Of a stretch of DNA of 12,217 nt, positions 7,286 through 12,217 are shown piece by piece (the first letter of the stretch is position 1; each line of letters opens with the position of its first letter). A program made the translations under genes and the position numbers. The stretch is from contig JACXUE010000062.1 of assembly GCA_014764075.1 (NCBI GenBank), forward strand, positions 1 to 12,217, in the 5' to 3' direction. The notes below the pieces were generated by a model. It had not been told where the DNA came from. It saw nothing but the letters and a program-made list of their open reading frames with translations, and made no database searches. Source of the DNA: Sulfuricurvum sp. (GTDB lineage Bacteria; Campylobacterota; Campylobacteria; Campylobacterales; Sulfurimonadaceae).

Positions 7286-7693
7286 GGAATTTCTCCATCG
7301 TCGCCTCGCCTTGTTGAGATATCCCCTCTCTCATAACTACTTTTTTGAGTGTAAGAAAAAAGATTTTAAGATCAAACGCAAATGATTGAGAATATTGAGA
7401 AGCTGGGGGAGCTCATCGAGGCTGAGGGTACGAATGAGTTTCCCGATCCCCTGTAATCGCTCAGAGTCGGGGAGGAGATCTCCTTTGGCATCTTTTTCGT
7501 TTGTCATCGTTCGGAATTTATAGATCGTAAAAATCTCTCCATGTAGTCCAGGGCGCTTTTGTGTAAAATAAATGGGGTTTCCCATTCGCCAAGCGATGAT
7601 GAGAGCCGTTAGAACCATAAGCGGAGAAAAAAAGATCAATAGAATAAGGGCACCGAGACGATCCAATAAAGGTTTGAAGAGATTAACGTACAC
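7272..7693 (-). pseudogene. pglC: Disrupted phosphoglycosyl transferase PglC (internal deletion plus frameshift)
   Basis: Reading from GTG 7693, the N-terminal part is a normal monotopic PGT: a re-entrant hydrophobic helix (LLDRLGALILL onward), FTQKRPGL, IYKFRTM and SLDELPQL, with the catalytic dyad at Asp93-Glu94, the same numbering as in C. jejuni PglC. After LLNIL the frame changes and stops at 7337-7339. The missing C-terminus reappears in another frame from about 7385 to 7274 as FAFDLKIFFLTLKKV, GISQQGEATMEKF and a TAA stop at 7272-7274. About 60 codons are gone, including the GDMS-GPRP and RPGITG-AQVNGRN blocks needed by the enzyme. Taken literally, the product cannot be a working transferase. 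A TTG at 7714 and an ATG at 7705 also open the frame, but GTG 7693 gives the family N-terminus MY-x(4)-FK and has a GGA upstream. It overlaps the pglA end by 11 bp. Confidence 0.85.
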
Positions 7694-8741
7694 GCTGCAA
7701 TCCATACACTTCAAGATATTTGTCTATTATTGTAGCAATATCAAACTCCTGAACCGCTTTAAGACGGCTCTTTTTACCCATCTTTTTACGGAGATTTTCA
7801 TCTTTCAAAAGGTGCTCTATTGCTTTGGCCAATGCGAGAGAATCTTTGGGTGGGACGATGAAGCCGTTAATTGCGTTTTCGACTGTTTCTCTGCATCCCA
7901 CGACATCCGTGGTGATGATTGGCAATCCCATGCTCATCGCCTCCATTGTTGTTCGGGGTAATCCCTCTCGATAGCTCGGTAAAACAAAAATATCGCTTTG
8001 GGCAAGGATATGACGGATATTAGTTTGGTGCCCCAAGTAATGTATGGAGGATTGTGTTTGCATAAATGTTTCAGTAACACTAAACGGATTCCCTTCATCA
8101 GGAGAGCCAACATATTGGAAAGATACGGTAGGGAATTTTTTTGTGAGAATTTTTGCGGCTTCAATAAACTCCAATACCCCTTTGTGTGTAAGGGCACGAG
8201 CTATCATGGTGACTCTAGTAGACCCATTTTCTTTTGGCAAAGGGCTCCATTTATTAGTATCTATTCCTACCCCTTTGATGATAAAAATTTTTTCAGGAGT
8301 AATGATTTTTCTAGAAGCCAGATAAGCAGGGTCGTCGCGATTGACGAACATTACGGTATTGGCGAGTTTAAAGGTTTGTCGATAGAGTGTTTCGATTAGT
8401 GTTCGTACTAAACGGCTTTTGAGATCATTTTCGAGATAAAAACTCCCCAGCCCTTCGACCAAATTGATGATGTGGGGTACCTTGGCTAATCGTCCTGCGA
8501 TAGTGCCGTAGATATTGGGCTTGGCGGTAAAGGTGTGCAATATATCGAGCTTCAGCGGCACGATGGCGTCATAAATATTGCGAATAGAGCGAATCTCTTT
8601 GAGAGGATTGAGGCTGGAACGTTCAATAGCGTAAGGGATATGGATGATGTTATGTTGGGCAAATTCTCCGCTTACTTCACCACTTGGACAGATAGCATAG
8701 ACCGTATGCCCTTGTTTTACCAGTTCTTGCATAATCGGCAA
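7683..8741 (-). CDS. pglA: GT4 glycosyltransferase, PglA-like, start codon lost
   Basis: The protein is a GT-B fold retaining GT4 enzyme: SSLNPLKE, HTFTAKPNIYGT, VEGLGSFY (PglA-like, about 95-102 from the TTG), MIARALTHKGV and the EX7E motif in REGLPRTTMEAM (Glu259/Glu267). PglA adds GalNAc to undecaprenyl-PP-diNAcBac in C. jejuni; the exact donor here is unknown. The only usual start codon is TTG 8741, but in-frame coding similarity continues upstream: IRFLSHLDYNLWLFRLP (about 8786 to 8736) is the expected first beta strand of this family. The frame is open to a TAA at 8814-8816 without ATG, GTG or TTG. The true start has therefore been lost, or translation begins at ATT/ATC 8786-8792, or it enters by frameshift from the GT2 gene. 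The end overlaps pglC by 11 bp. Confidence 0.82.
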   Translation of the reverse strand: MPIMQELVKQGHTVYAICPSGEVSGEFAQHNIIHIPYAIERSSLNPLKEIRSIRNIYDAIVPLKLDILHTFTAKPNIYGTIAGRLAKVPHIINLVEGLGSFYLENDLKSRLVRTLIETLYRQTFKLANTVMFVNRDDPAYLASRKIITPEKIFIIKGVGIDTNKWSPLPKENGSTRVTMIARALTHKGVLEFIEAAKILTKKFPTVSFQYVGSPDEGNPFSVTETFMQTQSSIHYLGHQTNIRHILAQSDIFVLPSYREGLPRTTMEAMSMGLPIITTDVVGCRETVENAINGFIVPPKDSLALAKAIEHLLKDENLRKKMGKKSRLKAVQEFDIATIIDKYLEVYGLQRVR

Positions 8742-9568
8742 GCGAAAAAGCCAAAGGTTGTAATCAAGATGGGAGAGGAATCTAATTGGGATCGAAAATT
8801 TTCTAAAAAACTTTTAGCCTGCACTCTATTATTTTCCAATATTATGCAATATCGAGGAAGTTTACGGAGTATTGGTAAGATATTTTTCCCTTTGCTTCCT
8901 GAAACATTAGCACTGTGTTGGCGGTAGAGAATAGTTTGATTCGTTATATAATCGATTTTTCCTAAATACAATGCCGTAAGTGCCACACACCAATCGTGCA
9001 TGACGGTATCAGGGGGAAATGGTAAAGCACGATCACAAAGTGAACGATTAAAGATAAAAGTACTACCTGTTGCATTGTTTTGTACCAATGCTTTTGCGTA
9101 ATCAAGAGGAAGAGATGGGTTGCTTCCCTGATATTTCCAAAACGATTCAGCTACCAGTTCTCCCCTCTCATCACATACCGACAAATCTGTATAGACGAGC
9201 AGAGGGGTATCTACTCCATATTCCCTTTCCATAGTTTGTAGTTTACGCAAACAAGTTTCTATTTTATGAGGAAGCCAAATATCATCTTGATCACAAAACA
9301 TGATATATGATGCTGTAGAATATTCCATTAGCCGTTCAAAATTTTTCGTCACACCTAGATTGGATTCATTGTCTCGCAACCATATAATTTTATCGGGGTA
9401 TTGATCTGCATAGCGTTGAATAATCTGCAATGTCCCGTCGGTTGAACCGTCATCACGGATCAGCAATATCCAATTTAAAATAGTTTGCAATAAAATAGAC
9501 TCGATTTGTTCAACGAGATACTTTTCACCGTTATAAGTGGCAAGGAGAATATCAATACTATGGTTCAT
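8717..9568 (-). CDS. GT2 glycosyltransferase with apparently foreign C-terminus
   Basis: A GT-A fold is visible: DILLATYNGEKYL at the N-terminus, RDDGSTDGT (Asp39-Asp40), CDQDD at 92-96 as the metal/nucleotide DxD motif, and MHDWCVAL further on, the pattern of rhamnosyl- or glucosyltransferases of O-antigen loci. ATG 9568 lies in an ATGA overlap with the preceding GT2 gene. It stops at 283 residues, shorter than the roughly 300-plus I would expect. The last 25 or so residues (after about LENFRSQ) are simply the +1-shifted reading of the pglA 5' end, so its native C-terminus seems to be missing. A TTTTTTA heptamer lies in the -1 slippage phase at 8804-8810. The catalytic domain is complete; sugar specificity cannot be read. 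Confidence 0.8.
   Translation of the reverse strand: MNHSIDILLATYNGEKYLVEQIESILLQTILNWILLIRDDGSTDGTLQIIQRYADQYPDKIIWLRDNESNLGVTKNFERLMEYSTASYIMFCDQDDIWLPHKIETCLRKLQTMEREYGVDTPLLVYTDLSVCDERGELVAESFWKYQGSNPSLPLDYAKALVQNNATGSTFIFNRSLCDRALPFPPDTVMHDWCVALTALYLGKIDYITNQTILYRQHSANVSGSKGKNILPILRKLPRYCIILENNRVQAKSFLENFRSQLDSSPILITTFGFFACRLCKNW
8804..8810 (-). other. Possible -1 ribosomal frameshift heptamer (U UUU UUA)
   Basis: On the minus strand the bases read TTTTTTA, and in the GT2 frame they split as T TTT TTA, the X XXY YYZ rule for -1 frameshifting (the same heptamer as HIV-1 gag-pol). A -1 slip here leads exactly into the open frame of pglA and would give a fused GT2-GT4 protein of about 628 residues (255 + 373) with the lost PglA N-terminus restored. 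No clear stimulatory hairpin was identified by eye. It may be chance in an AT-rich stretch. Confidence 0.3.
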
Positions 9569-10497
9569 CCTATTGCTTTATGTTTGTAAAATGATCTCAA
9601 ATAACTTGATATCCTATAGATGTAACGATACATTGTATGAGAATAACTTAAAATATATAATCCAATGAAAAACAACTTGCGACAGGCATTTGATGTTCCT
9701 ATTCCTATCTTAAGTTCTCTTCTCGCGTCTAAGGGTTTATTTATTTCTAAAAAAGCAAACCCTAATAGTCCATGATGTTCTACAATAGACGCCTGTGTGT
9801 ATTGGTTAGATGGCAAAGAATGTAATAATTTCAACATATTTTGAATGTTTTCAACCCGATTATACGTTGTATTGGTTGCATGTAGGCAATAATGCACCAA
9901 AGGTATATCGATATAACCAAATTTTCGAGACTCATCTGCAAAATATTCAAGCCAAAAAGCGCGATCTTCATTTTGCTGTAACGATTTATTGTAGTGCGGT
10001 AAGTTTTTATTTCTGATCAATGGGGCATGAATTGGTAAAACAAATGTCGAATCAAGAAAAAAGTTATAGAGATTTCCTATTGGTTTAATGGCTGAATAGT
10101 GAGATAATTTATTTTGTTTTGCAATAAAATAATCGCAATAAACTCCAGAAGTTTTTGGATGCTCTAAAAGGTAACTTATTTGCATGGATAGCTTTTCGGG
10201 CAAAAGAATATCGTCAGCATCGAGGAACTGAATAAACTCTCCCTTCGCATGTGTGAGTCCTATATTACGAGCAGAAGCAGCTCTACCGTTAGTTTTATAG
10301 ATATAAGTAATTTGTTTTTTTTGAATATAGGGTTCAAGTATTTTTTTTGTATCGTCTACTGATCCATCATCGATTACGATGATTTCAATATTGCTATAGG
10401 TTTGATTAAAGCATGATTCTAGGGTAGAACAAATAGTATGTACATTATTATAGGTTGGAATAATGATAGATATTATAGGGAGATATGCACTACCCAT
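9565..10497 (-). CDS. GT2 family glycosyltransferase
   Basis: The 310-residue product has a GT-A domain in its first 200 residues: SIIIPTYN (10-17), IDDGS (42-46), GRAASARNIGL (71-81) and LDADD (92-96, the DxD motif). The second half is not diagnostic and ends with a hydrophobic, Tyr-rich segment (about 270-300) that may touch the membrane. The start is taken as ATG 10497, which overlaps the previous stop by one base (TAATG) and has GGAAAG 7 nt upstream. An in-frame TTG at 10512 would add five residues without family support. It ends in an ATGA overlap with the next GT2. The likely role is assembly of a surface glycan or of the lipid-linked glycan; donor and acceptor are unknown. The gene is distinctly AT-richer than pglE and pglF. 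Confidence 0.87.
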   Translation of the reverse strand: MGSAYLPIISIIIPTYNNVHTICSTLESCFNQTYSNIEIIVIDDGSVDDTKKILEPYIQKKQITYIYKTNGRAASARNIGLTHAKGEFIQFLDADDILLPEKLSMQISYLLEHPKTSGVYCDYFIAKQNKLSHYSAIKPIGNLYNFFLDSTFVLPIHAPLIRNKNLPHYNKSLQQNEDRAFWLEYFADESRKFGYIDIPLVHYCLHATNTTYNRVENIQNMLKLLHSLPSNQYTQASIVEHHGLLGFAFLEINKPLDARRELKIGIGTSNACRKLFFIGLYILSYSHTMYRYIYRISSYLRSFYKHKAIG

Positions 10498-11411
10498 TAT
10501 GCAACTTTCCAAATGATTCTAATAGTTTCAAGATAAATTGAATCACGTCGATTCAGATAGCGAGTAAGATTCCACAATGTGTATAGAAGACGTGCTATAA
10601 ATGCTATTGTCACTCCATAGCATTTTTTAAAGAAGAGAAAACGGCTTGTCTCAAAAATTTCTATTTTTTTTAGATTGAGATTTCTTGTAGATTGTCCGCC
10701 AATATGTATTATTTTGATACTAGGGATAATTTTGGAAAGAAAACCTTTTTGATGAGCCCTCCAAGACAATTCAGTTTCTTCATAATAAAGAAAAAAATCT
10801 TCATCAAAATATCCTATTTGATCAAGTATTGAACGACGAATAAACATGTCCGCTCCTGAAACGACCATGACATCAAATGGATCCATGTTGATATGATTCC
10901 AAGGTACCCCTATAGCAATTTTTTCTAAATAGTAGTTTCGGAAGATAGCATGAAGTCCAAATTCAAAAAAAACTTGCCATAAAGAGGGGAAATTGCTATA
11001 GGTTATATCCGGCTTTAAGTCCTTCGATACAAGCGCTGCTCCACAACACCAGACGTTTTGATGCATTGGGTTCTCCATGAAATCATAAAAACATTTGATG
11101 GCATTGTTGGTTAAAACAGTATCAGGATTGAGCAAAAAGAGGTATTTTCCAACCGCTATTTTTATTCCCATATTATTTGCTGCTCCAAATCCAATATTAT
11201 TTTTATTGGCTATAAATTTAATTTGTGGGAAATTAGAGCGGATTATTTCTTGTGTACCATCGGTTGAGGCATTATCAACGACGATAATTTCATACCCAAC
11301 ACTTTCGGTCTTATCGACTATGGATTGAATACAGTTTTGTAACAAATCTTTTGTGTTGTAGCTGATGATAATGATTGAAATAGTATATTCTGACATATTC
11401 AACTTGTTCAT
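10497..11411 (-). CDS. GT2 glycosyltransferase, rhamnosyltransferase-like (COG1216)
   Basis: The 304-residue protein shows ISIIIISYNT (11-20), VVDNASTDGT (44-53, Asp46), NIGFGAANNMGI (72-83) and LLNPDT (93-98) in place of a strict DxD. It then has SGADMFIRR and FFLYYEETELSWRAHQKG. This set is typical of the WbbL-like GT2 group, often rhamnosyltransferases of O-antigen or capsule. The C-terminal part (about 265-290) has an amphipathic or membrane-apposed stretch. The start is ATG 11411, in an ATGA overlap with the methyltransferase stop (11408-11411); a second ATG five codons on lacks a ribosome site. It ends one base into the next gene. Base composition is strongly AT-rich, suggesting an acquired module. 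Specificity beyond the group is inferred. Confidence 0.87.
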   Translation of the reverse strand: MNKLNMSEYTISIIIISYNTKDLLQNCIQSIVDKTESVGYEIIVVDNASTDGTQEIIRSNFPQIKFIANKNNIGFGAANNMGIKIAVGKYLFLLNPDTVLTNNAIKCFYDFMENPMHQNVWCCGAALVSKDLKPDITYSNFPSLWQVFFEFGLHAIFRNYYLEKIAIGVPWNHINMDPFDVMVVSGADMFIRRSILDQIGYFDEDFFLYYEETELSWRAHQKGFLSKIIPSIKIIHIGGQSTRNLNLKKIEIFETSRFLFFKKCYGVTIAFIARLLYTLWNLTRYLNRRDSIYLETIRIIWKVA

Positions 11412-12070
11412 ACCTGAACTTTTCTTGCAACTGCAAGGAATTGATAGACAAAAAAATCATGGAAAAGTCCAAAAGTGATTTTATTGAGAAGATGTTTTTT
11501 ACTTTTTATGGTTTCTCTGTCAAAAGTAGAAGTAATAATATCAACCTTTAAATCAGCATTTTCTAATAATTCTATAATATTTTTTCTGCAGAAAAATCGT
11601 AAATGAGTTTTATCTAAAATACCTGCCTCTTCATATTTAAAATCACCATTAAATATGATTGATTTTAGAATTGTATAATAACGAATATTTGGAAGGCTTA
11701 CAATGATTCGTCCTTCAGCCTTAAGAAGGGTAGAGACTTTTTTTAAGGTACTCCATGGATCAACTAGATGTTCTAATACATCACCCAAGAGGATAATGTC
11801 AAAGGAATTATTCATATAAGATGGAAAAGCCATTTGCTCCACGTTTTCAGGAAAGAAATGATCAACAGTATCATAAAAATTATCTTCGGATGGGAAAAGT
11901 TCAATCCCTGTTGTTTTGTTTGCAATACCTATTTTTTTCAACTTCTGAAGCGTTGCTCCATTCCCACATCCAATTTCTAGTACGTTACATGCTCTAAAAG
12001 TTTTAGGAATTAAATTAATTAAGTCTTCTCGTATATATGAAAAGTAAGTGATTTCTTTATTTTCATACAT
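11408..12070 (-). CDS. Class I SAM-dependent methyltransferase
   Basis: The 220 residues form a Rossmann-like methyltransferase: VLEIGCGNGATL (30-41) is motif I for SAM binding, TGIELFP carries the acidic residue after strand 2 (Glu57), and FDIILLGDVLEHLVDPW (90-106) is the motif-IV region of the UbiE/Methyltransf_11/23 group. In a glycosyltransferase operon such enzymes commonly methylate a sugar or a glycan terminus, but the substrate cannot be read here. ATG 12070 is supported by GAGG at 12079-12082 with an 8-nt spacer, the clearest ribosome binding site in the operon, as expected for a first gene. The stop overlaps the next start (ATGA). No other gene of the operon is seen upstream; an IS remnant begins about 50 bp away. 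Confidence 0.87.
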   Translation of the reverse strand: MYENKEITYFSYIREDLINLIPKTFRACNVLEIGCGNGATLQKLKKIGIANKTTGIELFPSEDNFYDTVDHFFPENVEQMAFPSYMNNSFDIILLGDVLEHLVDPWSTLKKVSTLLKAEGRIIVSLPNIRYYTILKSIIFNGDFKYEEAGILDKTHLRFFCRKNIIELLENADLKVDIITSTFDRETIKSKKHLLNKITFGLFHDFFVYQFLAVARKVQV

Positions 12071-12120
12071 TATTTTTACCTCAAAAGTAGTTTTTTTATA
12101 ATAGCTTTCATTTTATAATA
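12071..12120 (-). promoter_or_regulatory. AT-rich leader with possible promoter and Shine-Dalgarno
   Basis: These 50 bases separate the methyltransferase ATG from the IS remnant. On the minus strand TATTATAAAA occurs twice, 17 bp apart (12120-12111 and 12103-12094). Each contains TATTAT, a five-of-six match to a -10 hexamer. No convincing -35 is present, which is common for epsilonproteobacterial sigma-70 promoters. GAGG at 12082-12079 is the ribosome binding site. This may be where the long minus-strand operon starts, but transcripts could also enter from beyond the window. Confidence 0.35.
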
Positions 12121-12217
12121 GGGCACCTCTAGAAACCACTTTCGCAGTAACGGTTTTTGGTCATCCAGCGTGCGTCACAATCTTTTTGAGATTTCATAGA
12201 TGGATTGGATTCAAATG
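12121..12217 (-). mobile_element. IS5-type insertion sequence remnant (terminal part, internally deleted)
   Basis: The segment from GGGCACCTCTAGAAACC (12121-12137) to the window edge looks like the end of an insertion sequence containing a transposase fragment on the minus strand. 12121 is the likely outer end, because the flanking DNA changes abruptly to AT-rich sequence there. The transposase breaks off only about 30 bp from that terminus although much of its coding sequence should follow, so the element is internally deleted. The other end lies outside the window, and no target-site duplication can be checked. Confidence 0.6.
12129..12217 (-). pseudogene. Transposase fragment, IS5-like
   Basis: About 29 residues are readable on the minus strand up to a TAG at 12129-12131. 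NPSMKSQKDCDARWMTKN resembles the segment of IS5-family transposases that precedes the YKxH block and the second catalytic Asp (compare the common QKD-DARWTKKNG pattern). After WMTKN the similarity stops, and RYCESGF plus the stop codon come from the terminal repeat region. The catalytic C-terminal half is missing, so this copy cannot code for an active enzyme. The family call rests on this short motif only. Confidence 0.55.

Noticed and set aside
7337..7714. Reading the 125-codon frame as a genuine short phosphoglycosyl transferase
   Set aside because: The missing C-terminal tail is found out of frame directly 3', and indispensable PGT blocks are absent, so a disrupted gene is the better explanation.
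7998..8399. 133-codon plus-strand frame inside pglA (and a similar one at 8535-8927)
   Set aside because: Both are shadows of the GT4 and GT2 genes, with no domain and no ribosome site.
12094..12121. The TTTTATAATAG repeats as target-site duplications of the IS
   Set aside because: Both copies lie on the same side of the IS end, so they cannot flank the element.
1..12217. CRISPR arrays, tRNA or rRNA genes, phage attachment sites
   Set aside because: No regularly spaced repeats, cloverleaf sequences or rRNA segments were noticed on either strand.

Overview
The window looks like a chromosomal segment from a Campylobacterota (epsilonproteobacterial) genome, plausibly a Sulfuricurvum/Sulfurimonas-like environmental relative. 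This is inferred from a near-complete Campylobacter-type N-glycosylation (pgl) gene set, in particular a PglB whose motifs line up closely with Campylobacter PglB, and from tightly overlapping gene starts. No marker gene settles the genus.

Left part (1-1619, + strand): the 3' end of ilvD is followed by a short gap holding three CTGT(A/C)A(C/T) repeats at an exact 11-bp period, a Pho-box arrangement. A -10-like hexamer lies 10 bp further on, and the start codon of a COG2908 metallophosphoesterase follows immediately. That enzyme resembles the PlcP (phosphate-starvation phospholipase C) branch more than LpxH. It overlaps a small permuted papain-fold hydrolase. Together they look like a Pho-controlled, possibly leaderless lipid or envelope remodelling operon.

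Right part (12070 down to 1607, - strand): one long operon read leftwards: SAM methyltransferase, three GT2 glycosyltransferases, pglA, pglC, pglD, pglB, pglE, pglF. Most junctions are 1-14 bp overlaps. PglF, PglE and PglD make UDP-diNAc-bacillosamine, PglC loads it on undecaprenyl phosphate, PglA adds the next sugar, and PglB transfers the finished glycan to Asn in periplasmic proteins. The GT2/methyltransferase block is visibly AT-richer than the pglF/pglE end and looks like an acquired, O-antigen-like module. The two operons converge and overlap by 13 bp.

Main anomalies: pglC has an internal out-of-frame deletion of roughly 60 codons. Its C-terminal remnant is still recognisable in another frame and still overlaps pglD. 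pglA has lost its start codon at an apparent fusion junction with the preceding GT2 gene, and a canonical U UUU UUA heptamer, correctly phased for -1 frameshifting, lies just before that junction. At the right edge an IS5-type element is also internally deleted. Either the pgl pathway is decaying here (or has been rewired), or the assembly carries small deletions.
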